The position numbers and the translations under genes were made by a program. Below the pieces are notes generated by a model, which saw nothing but the letters and a program-made list of their open reading frames with translations, did not search any database and was not told the origin of the DNA. From Chitinophagaceae bacterium (lineage in GTDB: Bacteria; Bacteroidota; Bacteroidia; Chitinophagales; Chitinophagaceae), in the NCBI GenBank assembly GCA_023957575.1, contig JAMLGU010000004.1, positions 124,001-188,000 of the forward strand: a stretch of DNA of 64,000 bases. Reading direction: 5' to 3'. The stretch's first letter is position 1, and each line of letters opens with the position of its first letter. Positions 38,440-46,592 of this stretch are shown here, piece by piece.

Positions 38440-38451
38440 GATATAGATATT

Positions 38452-39372
38452 TTATTCACACATATTTTTAATGTAAGGCAATTGGGGTAAGTTATTGAAA
38501 CCATAAAACCCAATTGCATTTTCGCCTAAAAACAATTGTTTTTCCTCCTCCAATAAAAGATTTGATTTCAAAATAAAATCAAACGACATTTTATAAGTAA
38601 TAGCCGTAATGGTTCTTGGATAATCAGACCCCCACATCAACTTTTCTATTCCTACTAACGAGATGGCTTCTTTGATAGCCCAAACAGCGCCGGTAAACGG
38701 ATAAAACTCATCATTAAACAACCAGGTAATTCCTCCGGATTCAATCATTACATTTTTATGCCGCGCCAGTTTTATCTGTTCCTGCCAGTTTGCACGCGTA
38801 ACCATTCCAAAATGACCAATCGTAATTTTAAGTTCCGGAAATGAAGCAATGACTTCTTGCATTTCGGAAACCTGCATGTCTCCATCTGCAAGATCAATAG
38901 ATAAAATCATTTGCCGCTCCTGCATCAATGCAAAAACCTGCATTAGATTATTATCCGTAAGATAGATTCTTTTATCCCCTGAAAAAATTCGGTTAGCAGG
39001 TATCTTAATAGCTCTGAATCCTTCCTCAATCGCATTTTTGGCCTGACTAACATAATCCGGTTGCCACACATCTATCAATCCACAGCAAAGAAATCTTTCA
39101 GGATATTTTTTTTGCACTTCGGCCAAATAGGGGCTTTGATTTCCATCAATATATTCCTGAGTAATGACAGCTGCGGCTACCTGTGCATAATCCATATTTG
39201 AAAGAAACACTTCAGCTGTATTCTGTCCGTCCACCATGAAAGGCGGCAGCATCTGTCTTGTTTCGCCCATAAACAAAGACCTGCCATTTGTCAATGTCTT
39301 TATCGGTAAGCCATCTACCAAAGTGTCCTGCTTTAGCCATAGATGTGCATGTGCATCAATAACCGTGTACAT
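38452..39372 (-). CDS. Amidohydrolase-superfamily sugar lactonase (L-galactono/L-fucono-lactonase-like)
   Basis: 306-residue cytoplasmic TIM-barrel protein of the amidohydrolase-2 (cog3618-like) group. Metal or active-site motifs visible are HAHLW (His8, His10) at the N-terminus, KITIGHFG near 195, and MWGSDYPRT near 260. Enzymes of this group include L-fucono-1,5-lactonase and the lactonase of the L-galactose pathway described in Bacteroides vulgatus. Position between a Zn-dehydrogenase (12 bp upstream) and the hydrolase genes, behind an L-galactose-dehydrogenase-like aldo/keto reductase, supports hydrolysis of the lactone to the aldonate. Exact sugar is inferred. Confidence 0.75.
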   Translation of the reverse strand: MYTVIDAHAHLWLKQDTLVDGLPIKTLTNGRSLFMGETRQMLPPFMVDGQNTAEVFLSNMDYAQVAAAVITQEYIDGNQSPYLAEVQKKYPERFLCCGLIDVWQPDYVSQAKNAIEEGFRAIKIPANRIFSGDKRIYLTDNNLMQVFALMQERQMILSIDLADGDMQVSEMQEVIASFPELKITIGHFGMVTRANWQEQIKLARHKNVMIESGGITWLFNDEFYPFTGAVWAIKEAISLVGIEKLMWGSDYPRTITAITYKMSFDFILKSNLLLEEEKQLFLGENAIGFYGFNNLPQLPYIKNMCE

Positions 39373-39383
39373 CCCTTTAAAAT

Positions 39384-40406
39384 TTAAAACTCAATTAATA
39401 TCCTAAAAATTTCACCCGGATTGGCTGCCCAGCTTACCAGCGCCTCCTGTGCTTTTTCCGGCGGATAAATCGCTGAAATCAGTTCATCTACGGGGCATCT
39501 CTGACGTTTCATATACTCCATCACAGCCTTGAAATCGGAAGGTAGGGCATTGCGCGAGCCTCTGATATCCAGTTCTTTCTGAACAAACAATTTCGTTTGA
39601 AAAGATACTTCATTTTTTGCATAACCAATATACACTACCCTGCCCGAAAAAGCAACTTCGTTGATGGCTGCCACATAAGTCAATGGGCTGCCTACTGCTT
39701 CTATCACCACATCAGCCCCAAAACCACCGGTAATTTTTAATATTTCTTCGTGCAGATCATTCGTTCTGCTGTTTATGGTAAAAGAAGCGCCAAGCTTTTT
39801 AGCCAATACTAATTTTTTATCATCAATATCCACTGCAATGACTTTAGCGCCCCTGAGTGCAGCTCTGACAATAGCTCCTACACCAATCATACCGCAGCCG
39901 AGTACCATTACAAAATCCAAATCAGTAACTTCGGCTCTGGATACGGCATGGAAACCTACACTCATGGGCTCTACCAAAGCAAAATCACGAACAGAAATAA
40001 TATCATCTGTAAGTAATTTATTGTATGGAATCGCAATGTATTCGGCCATAGCGCCATCACGTTGCACGCCCATTGTCCGGTTAAATTCGCAGGCATTTAC
40101 GCTCCCGTTACGACAGGATGAACATTCACCACAACTTGTATATGGATTTACTGTACATGCCATACCCGCTTTAAAATGATTCGGAACATCACTGCCTACC
40201 TCCTCGATGATCCCACCAATTTCATGTCCGGGAGTAACCGGTAGCTTCACCATTGGGTTTTTACCTAAAAACGTATTCAAATCAGACCCACAAAAACCTA
40301 CATATTTCACTTTCACCAACACTTCATCTTCTTTAATTATGGGTATCTCGCGTTCAATTACCAATACTTTCCCTTCTTCAATTATTTGTATAGACTTCAT
40401 AATCAA
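39384..40406 (-). CDS. Zinc-dependent MDR dehydrogenase, probable L-galactonate/L-fuconate dehydrogenase
   Basis: 340 residues, medium-chain dehydrogenase. Catalytic Zn ligands are Cys39 (GFCGSD) and His61-Glu62 (GHEIGG); the structural Zn site is Cys92, 95, 98 and 106. The NAD-binding Rossmann segment is VMVLGCGMIGVGAIVRAAL, followed by VIAVDIDDKK, which favours NAD. Relatives include sorbitol, threonine and L-galactonate-5-dehydrogenases. In an L-galactose route it would oxidise L-galactonate to D-tagaturonate, an intermediate of galacturonate catabolism. An alternative start is the Met at residue 3. Five bp separate it from the upstream reductase gene. Confidence 0.78.
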   Translation of the reverse strand: MIMKSIQIIEEGKVLVIEREIPIIKEDEVLVKVKYVGFCGSDLNTFLGKNPMVKLPVTPGHEIGGIIEEVGSDVPNHFKAGMACTVNPYTSCGECSSCRNGSVNACEFNRTMGVQRDGAMAEYIAIPYNKLLTDDIISVRDFALVEPMSVGFHAVSRAEVTDLDFVMVLGCGMIGVGAIVRAALRGAKVIAVDIDDKKLVLAKKLGASFTINSRTNDLHEEILKITGGFGADVVIEAVGSPLTYVAAINEVAFSGRVVYIGYAKNEVSFQTKLFVQKELDIRGSRNALPSDFKAVMEYMKRQRCPVDELISAIYPPEKAQEALVSWAANPGEIFRILIEF

Positions 40407-40410
40407 TTAT

Positions 40411-41343
40411 TTAACTGTTCAACCATGTATCTCTGAAACGAGGTTCCAGAATTTTTTGAACTTCATTTAATAGCTCCAGATCTAATGCTGCTTCTGACCA
40501 GGCAATATTTTTTAGCACATTTTTTGGATTAGCGGTACTAAACAAGGTGGTAGCAATCGCCTGATTTGAAATAGCGAATTTTATGGCAAGTTGTTCTATT
40601 GACTTTCCTTTCGATTTACAATAATCTACTGCTTTCCCACAAACTGCCACTAATGGCTTAGGCGCAGGATGCCATTCAGGAACTCCTCTTTCGGTAAGCA
40701 GCCCCATCGAAAAGGGAGAAGCATTGATAATGCCAATATCATGCTTTTGAAAATAGCTAAAATAATCCGATAAAGAATCGTCATTAAGGCAATAATGGCA
40801 AAAGGAAAGTACCGCCTCCACGGTTCCGGATGGCACATGGTCAATCACATATTTAAAATGCCGGAGTGTAAGGTTGGTAATACCAATATGCTTTACGATT
40901 CCTTTATTTCTAAGTTCCACAAGCGCTGGAAGCGTTTCCTGACATATCTGATCAAGATCGGCAAACTCAATATCGTGAACATTAATAAGGTCAATATAAT
41001 CCTGATGCAACCGTTCCATACTCTCATACACGCTTTCAACAGATCTTTTTGCAGAATAATCCCAAAAATTATTCCCATCCCTTCCATAGCGACCAACCTT
41101 AGTGGAAAGATAATATTTGGTCTTCCCTATACCTTTTAATGCTTTTCCTAGAACAATTTCGGCTTTCAGATGACCATAATAGGGCGATACATCAATAAAA
41201 TTTATCCCATTGCCCACAGCCGTATGTACTGCTTCAATGGCTTCGGCCTCCTTCACCAAACGAAAAACACCACCTAAAGATGATGCCCCAAAGCTCAGAG
41301 CGGAAACCTTCATTCCGGTTTTTCCTATTTCTCTGTATTCCAT
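40411..41343 (-). CDS. Aldo/keto reductase, L-galactose/L-fucose dehydrogenase-like
   Basis: 310 residues from the chosen start at 41343 (MEYREIGKTGMKVS, which aligns with family N-termini); an ATG four codons upstream at 41355 is possible. The AKR catalytic residues are visible: Asp51 and Tyr55/56 (FIDVSPYYG), Lys82 (LSTKVGRYG) and His123 (NVHDIEF). The stretches FGASSLGGVF, VLSFCHYCLND and ASPFSMGLLTERGVPEWHPA closely resemble plant L-galactose dehydrogenase. It would oxidise the free sugar to the 1,5- or 1,4-lactone. First gene of the ten-gene operon; its upstream region ends at insertion sequence copy 2, 323 bp away. Confidence 0.85.
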   Translation of the reverse strand: MEYREIGKTGMKVSALSFGASSLGGVFRLVKEAEAIEAVHTAVGNGINFIDVSPYYGHLKAEIVLGKALKGIGKTKYYLSTKVGRYGRDGNNFWDYSAKRSVESVYESMERLHQDYIDLINVHDIEFADLDQICQETLPALVELRNKGIVKHIGITNLTLRHFKYVIDHVPSGTVEAVLSFCHYCLNDDSLSDYFSYFQKHDIGIINASPFSMGLLTERGVPEWHPAPKPLVAVCGKAVDYCKSKGKSIEQLAIKFAISNQAIATTLFSTANPKNVLKNIAWSEAALDLELLNEVQKILEPRFRDTWLNS

Positions 41344-41414
41344 TTTAGTAAACAAGCAAATTTTTAATTGTATTTTTCACAAGTTAAACTAAAAAACACG
41401 TCTTTCCCAAATAG

Positions 41415-41445
41415 TTTGCGTTTTTAATTTACGCAATCGTTAGCG
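41415..41445. promoter_or_regulatory. Operator-like inverted repeats upstream of the ten-gene operon
   Basis: Two overlapping symmetric motifs lie 70-100 bp before the aldo/keto reductase. TTGCGT at 41416-41421 pairs with ACGCAA at 41431-41436. CGCAATCGTTAGCG at 41432-41445 is a near-palindrome around a central CG (10 of 14 symmetric positions), the shape of LacI-family operators. It differs from the palindrome next to lacI, so the regulator is unproven. No convincing TTTG/TAnnTTTG promoter was found in 41344-41666, and that stretch has no gene. Confidence 0.35.
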
Positions 41446-41688
41446 CACTTAAAGCCAATTGTATGTTTTCTTTGCGCTTCAGTCCTTTGATATAGGGATG
41501 AAGCATTTAATTTTTGGTATTTTCGAAGTAATTGATTGAAAAATATTTCATCTGATGCAGTCCAATAATTGGGACACAATTATCTATATTGGCTTTATGA
41601 TTATGTGAGAAAACCTAAATAACAAATTTAGAATTTTAAACTTATTATTTAATTCTTATGTATAAAGGCTAATTCTTTTTTTGAGGTG

Positions 41689-42669
41689 CTATGCAAAATA
41701 GCCTGCTATTCGATACATAAAAAAATCACGGTCTTTGATGCCAAAATTATTTGCTAAGAATCGTTGGATTTTTCCATTCATATTTTCGGCTTTGGCATTG
41801 GTTTGTCCTTCTTTAAAATAGTTGACAATATCATCCTGATGTTTTTCTATCATTTTTCTTACTCCTCTGAAAGCTGCTATTTTTGATTGATTGACTTCAT
41901 CGCACCAGTTGTAAAGTTCTTGTTCTATTTTGTCCATTGATTTGCCGATGTTTTTTCCCTGATACCACAACCTCAGCTTTTGAGTGAGCCGGTAGGCTGT
42001 TTCTAATATTGGGAAACGGTAAAATAGTTGTTGCATGATTTCCAGTTCATCTTCCTCCCATTCATCTTGCATTTTGAAAAGAATATAGCGGCTGCGCTCC
42101 AATAGTTCAATATAGCTCCAGTGTGTTTGTTGTTCATCCGTGTCAGATTTTACAAGAATTGTTTCTTGATTAATATATTGGGTTTTGAGTTGTTTGCGTA
42201 CCTGTTGCAGCGCATCTAAGAGATGCTTGATGACATGGAACTTGTCTATCACTAACTGTGTATTGGGAAAAATGTCTTTGCATAGTTTTTTATAGGAAGG
42301 ACTCATGTCACAGCTGACCGATTTTACATCTTCCAACACGTGCGGCAGGTAGTGTTCCATTACTTGTTTGAGTTCTTCCGGCTTCATGGTTTGTGCCAGT
42401 AAAGCTATTTTCCCTGATTGGGCATTGGTCATAATGGTATACATTTTTTTGCCTATTTGCTTTTCATCAATGGTCATGTGGCTGCCAAAATTTTCTGCTT
42501 TTGCTATGGGTACCGGTTTTTCTTTTGTTACCTCCCCACTGGTCTTGTCTATTACTTGTATCTTTTTTTCTCCCCACTTTCCGGCTGCAATATCTTTTCG
42601 GTAATCGCTTATCTCTTCTTTGTACCAATAATGTACCGTTTTGGGCTTTAGGCCAAACATATAAGCCAC
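41689..42669 (-). CDS. ISAon1-type DDE transposase, copy 2
   Basis: 326 residues, identical to the transposase of copy 1, with Asp68, Asp121 and Glu295 as the DDE triad and a GTG start. It lies downstream of the N-terminal region ORF of the same element and is offset by one frame. The identity of the two copies indicates a recent second transposition. Confidence 0.92.
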   Translation of the reverse strand: MAYMFGLKPKTVHYWYKEEISDYRKDIAAGKWGEKKIQVIDKTSGEVTKEKPVPIAKAENFGSHMTIDEKQIGKKMYTIMTNAQSGKIALLAQTMKPEELKQVMEHYLPHVLEDVKSVSCDMSPSYKKLCKDIFPNTQLVIDKFHVIKHLLDALQQVRKQLKTQYINQETILVKSDTDEQQTHWSYIELLERSRYILFKMQDEWEEDELEIMQQLFYRFPILETAYRLTQKLRLWYQGKNIGKSMDKIEQELYNWCDEVNQSKIAAFRGVRKMIEKHQDDIVNYFKEGQTNAKAENMNGKIQRFLANNFGIKDRDFFMYRIAGYFA

Positions 42670-42700
42670 AAAACTTATGTTTACAGGGTGTTGCTCTATT

Positions 42701-43081
42701 CTATATTTTTAAAAAGCCCGCCATGTCAGGAGTTAATTTGGCCGAATCCTCGGTAATCACATACTCGTTGCTAAAATGCTCATCTGTACCGGAGCGTTTC
42801 CAACGCCTTCGTTTCATTACCAGATAGACCGGCTTAGTGGAAAATCCATGGCTGAGTATAGTTATCGGATTGCAAAAACCATCCAACACTACATCTGAAA
42901 ACCCTTTAAGCTTTGTGGGAACATGCTCCCGCTTTTCCCATAATATAATTTGCCATTCTTTGTGGAATTCTTTTACCTCCGCAATATCAAAAAAGCCTAA
43001 TAAATCACGCGGTACCATCATTCGGCTTAATTCAAATAATACATTTGATTCTACTTGTTTTTCCTTTTGTCCCATAACCAT
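42701..43081 (-). CDS. ISAon1-type transposase N-terminal region protein, copy 2
   Basis: 126 residues, identical to the first ORF of copy 1, with the YLVMKRRRWKRSG stretch and the same T/A-rich end before its TAG. It begins 36 bp inside the element's outer end (43117). Confidence 0.8.
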   Translation of the reverse strand: MVMGQKEKQVESNVLFELSRMMVPRDLLGFFDIAEVKEFHKEWQIILWEKREHVPTKLKGFSDVVLDGFCNPITILSHGFSTKPVYLVMKRRRWKRSGTDEHFSNEYVITEDSAKLTPDMAGFLKI

Positions 43082-43168
43082 AAAGATAATAATAGCACCT
43101 CAAAAAAAGAATTAGCCTGTATAAACATTCAAAACATTAATTTTTTATTTAATTTTATAAAAAAAATT

Positions 43169-44092
43169 ATGCAAACTATTTTAGGCACCGGCGGAGCTAT
43201 TGGCACCGCATTGGCAAAAGAACTCTCACAGTACGATTCTGTAATTAGATTGGTAAGCCGTCATCCCAAAAAAGTAAATGAAACGGATGAAATCATGCCG
43301 GGCAATCTAATGGATAAACAGCTTACCGAAAGAGCCATTAAAGGCAGTTCTATTGCTTATCTGACCGTTGGATTGGATTACAAATACAAAGTATGGAAGG
43401 AGCAATGGCCGATAATTATGCAAAATGTGATTGATGCCTGCAAAAAGTACAACGTCAAACTCGTGTTTTTTGACAATGCTTATATGTACGATCCGGATTA
43501 TTTAGAAAACCTGACCGAAGAAACGCCTGTGCGTCCGGTGAGCAAAAAGGGCAAGGTAAGAGCAGAAATAGCACAGAATCTGTTGTCCGAAATTCACAAA
43601 GGGAATATTGAAGCAATGATTGTCAGATCGTCGGACTTTTATGGGCCAAATATCAAAAATAGCGTTATGATTGAAACCGTTTTTCTGAAATTGAAGGAGG
43701 GGAAACCGGCAATATGGTTGGGCGACCCCTCTACATACCATACAATGACTTACTCTCCGGATGCAGCCAAAGCGACTGCGCTACTCGGCAACACGTCCAA
43801 TGCTTATCAGCAGGTATGGCATCTGCCTACAGCACAGGAAAAAGTAACCGGTAAGCAATGGGTTGAAATGTTTGCAAAGGAATTGGGTAAGCCTGCAAAA
43901 TTTAAAGCCATACCAGGCAAAATTGTCAAACTAATCGGGTTATTTGTATCCTTGTTCAGAGAGTTGACCGATGTGATGTATCAGAATGAGCGTAACTATT
44001 TTTTTAAATGCGATAAATTTAAAAATCGTTTTCCCGATTTCAGGATTACAAGTCCAGAAGAAGGAGTGAGAGAAGTAGTTAAAGCCGGGTAG
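43169..44092 (+). CDS. NAD(P)-binding epimerase/oxidoreductase (extended or atypical SDR)
   Basis: 307 residues from ATG 43169. An upstream in-frame ATG at 43055 lies inside the insertion sequence and is not used. The nucleotide-binding loop is at the very N-terminus (ILGTGGAIGTALAKEL), and VRSSDFYGPNIKNS and IWLGDPSTYHTMTYSPDAA follow in the positions of NmrA/epimerase-type proteins. Substrate is not evident. It begins 51 bp beyond copy 2 of the insertion sequence, so its native upstream promoter may have been displaced. Confidence 0.8.
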   Translation: MQTILGTGGAIGTALAKELSQYDSVIRLVSRHPKKVNETDEIMPGNLMDKQLTERAIKGSSIAYLTVGLDYKYKVWKEQWPIIMQNVIDACKKYNVKLVFFDNAYMYDPDYLENLTEETPVRPVSKKGKVRAEIAQNLLSEIHKGNIEAMIVRSSDFYGPNIKNSVMIETVFLKLKEGKPAIWLGDPSTYHTMTYSPDAAKATALLGNTSNAYQQVWHLPTAQEKVTGKQWVEMFAKELGKPAKFKAIPGKIVKLIGLFVSLFRELTDVMYQNERNYFFKCDKFKNRFPDFRITSPEEGVREVVKAG

Positions 44093-44191
44093 AAATTATC
44101 ATTCGTTACAAAATTCCCAATCGTTTCTTACATTTCCATTTGCTGAATTTGGAATATATTGCATTGCCGCAATGTCGGCATTGCATTCATA

Positions 44192-45340
44192 ATGCCTGAA
44201 AAATTAAAAAAAATAAGAGTTCTGATTGCGCCGCTTGATTGGGGGCTGGGACACACCACACGCTGTATCCCAATCATTTCCGAATTACTTAATAATGATG
44301 TGGAAGTAATTATCGCGGGAAATGAAAACCAACAGGTATTATTAAAACAAGAATTTCCACATTGCACCTATATTTATTTAGAAGGTTATAACGTGAAGTA
44401 CGCGGCTTCTGCCAAAAAACTGTTTTTCAAAATGCTGATGCAGATTCCCCGTATTTTATCGGCAATGAGTAAGGAACACAAATGGCTTAAAAAGACAATC
44501 AAAGATTACCGAATAGATGCCGTTATCAGCGACAACAGGTATGGATTGCACTCCAGTGGTATTCCTTGCGTCTTTATTACCCACCAGCTTTTAATCAAAA
44601 ACCCTCTTGGCTCCCTCGCTGAGAAATTATTGCAAAAAATAAATTACAACCAGATAAACCGATTTCATCAATGCTGGATTCCCGATTTTGAAGATCATCC
44701 CAATCTTGCCGGAGACCTTTCACATCCTCAGAAGATGCCAAAAATACCTGCTTACTATATTGGTCCACTAACCAGAATGAAAAAACTCGAAACCAATATT
44801 GACAACAATCATTTACTCATCATTTTATCGGGGCCTGAGCCGCAACGCTCGGTTTTTGAAAAATTAATTACAGACCAAATCATTAATTATAAAGGAACCG
44901 CAACGATTGTGCGTGGACTGCCTGCCGAAAAAGAACACCCAACTTTACCTGAAAATATAAATATATATAACCATCTGAACAGCGGTCAACTGAACAAAGA
45001 AATGAACCGAGCAGGCATCATTATTTGCCGGAGTGGCTATAGTTCAGTGATGGATATCCATGCTGTTGGAGCAAAATCGGTTTTAGTACCTACACCCGGT
45101 CAAACCGAACAAGAATATCTGGCCCATTATCTTATGAAAAACCGTTTTGCTGTAAGCTGTCAACAGCAAAATTTTGATTTATTTCAGATGATTGAAAAAG
45201 CGAATGGTTTTGAATACCAAATCAACAATCGCTTGAATTATAGTAACTTACCTTACTTTATCCATGTTTTTATAGAAAAATGCTACCAGTATAAGCAAAA
45301 ACAGTTACGGTCGGCTAAATTTCATTTTTTTTCAAAATAA
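44192..45340 (+). CDS. Glycosyltransferase of the GT28/MurG-like type
   Basis: 382 residues from ATG 44192 (MPEKLKKIRVLIAPLDWGLGHTTR); an in-frame ATG at 44159 adds eleven unlikely residues. The N-terminal GLGHTTRCIPI motif and the C-terminal nucleotide-sugar pocket (GIIICRSGYSSVMDIHAVGAKSV split at about 285-305, then PTPGQTEQEYLA) are those of the MurG-like GT-B fold. Acceptor and donor are unknown; related proteins are often annotated only as glycosyltransferases. It follows the SDR gene by 99 bp on the same strand. Confidence 0.82.
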   Translation: MPEKLKKIRVLIAPLDWGLGHTTRCIPIISELLNNDVEVIIAGNENQQVLLKQEFPHCTYIYLEGYNVKYAASAKKLFFKMLMQIPRILSAMSKEHKWLKKTIKDYRIDAVISDNRYGLHSSGIPCVFITHQLLIKNPLGSLAEKLLQKINYNQINRFHQCWIPDFEDHPNLAGDLSHPQKMPKIPAYYIGPLTRMKKLETNIDNNHLLIILSGPEPQRSVFEKLITDQIINYKGTATIVRGLPAEKEHPTLPENINIYNHLNSGQLNKEMNRAGIIICRSGYSSVMDIHAVGAKSVLVPTPGQTEQEYLAHYLMKNRFAVSCQQQNFDLFQMIEKANGFEYQINNRLNYSNLPYFIHVFIEKCYQYKQKQLRSAKFHFFSK

Positions 45341-45361
45341 CTTACTTATCTTAGTGCAACT

Positions 45362-45778
45362 ATGCAAACGAATCATCTTTTTGTTTACGGTTCGCTTTTA
45401 AGCGGCTTCCATCTAAGTTCTTATGAGTACATCAGAAGATATTTTCATCTGATAGGAGAAGCTACTGTAAAAGGCACCATGTACGACTTGGGCACCCATC
45501 CGGTAGTGGTCAATACAGATACCGGACGTTTTATTAAAGGAGAGCTTTACGAAATACGCAATACAGCCGAGTTTTCTTTTGCCCTGGCACAGTTGGACGA
45601 CTACGAAGGCCTCTACCCCGAAGAAGGTCAGGAAGTATTTTACAGCAGGGAAATTACGGATGTGTTTATTGGCGATAAGGTAGTAAATGCCTGGATTTAC
45701 TGGTACGACAGAGACGTGAGCGACCGGCCGGTGGTAGAAAGCGGCGATATGAGAGCGTATGCAAAAGGAAACCGGTAA
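45362..45778 (+). CDS. Gamma-glutamylcyclotransferase-like (AIG2/GGCT) protein
   Basis: 138 residues with the family's N-terminal FVYGSLLSGF loop, GTMYDLGTHPVV and LAQLDDYEGLYP, and the C-terminal AWIYWYDR. The fold is known to produce 5-oxoproline from gamma-glutamyl compounds, but many members have no assigned substrate. It is 21 bp downstream of the glycosyltransferase. Confidence 0.85.
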   Translation: MQTNHLFVYGSLLSGFHLSSYEYIRRYFHLIGEATVKGTMYDLGTHPVVVNTDTGRFIKGELYEIRNTAEFSFALAQLDDYEGLYPEEGQEVFYSREITDVFIGDKVVNAWIYWYDRDVSDRPVVESGDMRAYAKGNR

Positions 45779-45806
45779 TTGATAACTGATAATAGATTGT
45801 TGACAA

Positions 45807-46592
45807 TTGATAAGTGAAGGACTAAAAAAGATTTATTTTCTGTCTGATTTTCATCTGGGGGTTCCGTCTTATGCAGAAAGCCTCAACAGAGAAAAGCGGG
45901 CAGTACGATTTTTTGACGAAATTAAAAACACTGCTTCCGAAATTTTTATAGTTGGCGATATTTTCGACTTTTGGTTTGAGTATAAATATGTGGTACCCAA
46001 GGGCTTTGTACGCTTATTGGGCAAATTGGCCGAATTGGCCGATGCCGGTATCCGGCTCCATTTTTTTGTGGGCAACCATGATATGTGGGTCAAGGATTAT
46101 TTTGAGCAGGAAATGAAAATGAAAACTTATTATGAACCTGCCGAATTTGAATGGAACGGTAAAAAATTCCTGATTGGCCACGGCGACGGCCTGGGGCCGG
46201 GCGATAAAAGATACAAACGGCTGAAAAAGATTTTCAGAAATCCTCTTAGCCAATGGCTTTTTGGCATCTTACCGCCACGATGGGGCATGGGTTTGGCCAA
46301 TCTTATGAGCAAGCGAAGCCGTGCTAAAACCGGAACCGGCGATTCAAAATTCTTTGGCGAAGACGGCGAATGGCTGATACAATACTGTAAAAAGAAGCTG
46401 ACCGAAAAAAATTACGATTTTTTTATTATGGGGCATCGCCATTTACCCATCGATTATCGTCTGAGTAGTAAGAGCCGATACATCAATCTGGGCGACTGGA
46501 TTCATTATTTCACTTATGCGGTGTTTGATGGCAATGACGTAAGGCTACTGTCTTATCAAAATAATGATGATAAAATAATACGGAATTATTGA
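45807..46592 (+). CDS. lpxH: UDP-2,3-diacylglucosamine diphosphatase (LpxH-like metallophosphoesterase)
   Basis: 261 residues. The only start in frame after the upstream TGA (45801) is TTG at 45807. Calcineurin-type metal-binding motifs are in order: SDFHLG (12-17), VGDIFDFWFEY, VGNHDMW, IGHGDGLGPGD and IMGHRHLP. It would hydrolyse UDP-2,3-diacylglucosamine to lipid X in lipid A synthesis at the inner membrane surface. Other metallophosphoesterases share the motifs, but the FDFWFEY and GHGDGLGPGD context fits LpxH. Its TGA overlaps the next gene's TTG start. Confidence 0.8.
   Translation: MISEGLKKIYFLSDFHLGVPSYAESLNREKRAVRFFDEIKNTASEIFIVGDIFDFWFEYKYVVPKGFVRLLGKLAELADAGIRLHFFVGNHDMWVKDYFEQEMKMKTYYEPAEFEWNGKKFLIGHGDGLGPGDKRYKRLKKIFRNPLSQWLFGILPPRWGMGLANLMSKRSRAKTGTGDSKFFGEDGEWLIQYCKKKLTEKNYDFFIMGHRHLPIDYRLSSKSRYINLGDWIHYFTYAVFDGNDVRLLSYQNNDDKIIRNY

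Larger units (their letters stand above)
41667..43117 (-). mobile_element. ISAon1-like (ISL3-related) insertion sequence, copy 2
   Basis: 1,451 bp, the same length as copy 1 at 18808-20258, in inverted orientation and with identical predicted proteins. The 26-bp terminal inverted repeats are at 41667-41692 and 43092-43117. A different perfect 8-bp target duplication, TGTATAAA, flanks it at 41659-41666 and 43118-43125. Matching duplications at each copy show two independent insertions and no later inversion between the copies. It separates the ten-gene operon from the conserved chromosomal genes to the right. Confidence 0.95.

Noticed and set aside
18808..43117. Composite transposon made of the two IS copies
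   Set aside because: Each copy has its own matched target duplication, and the outer flanks (CATTTTCT, TGTATAAA) do not match each other.
43055..43168. Longer start of the SDR gene at 43055
   Set aside because: This part lies within or at the edge of the insertion sequence; the nucleotide-binding motif starts right after ATG 43169.
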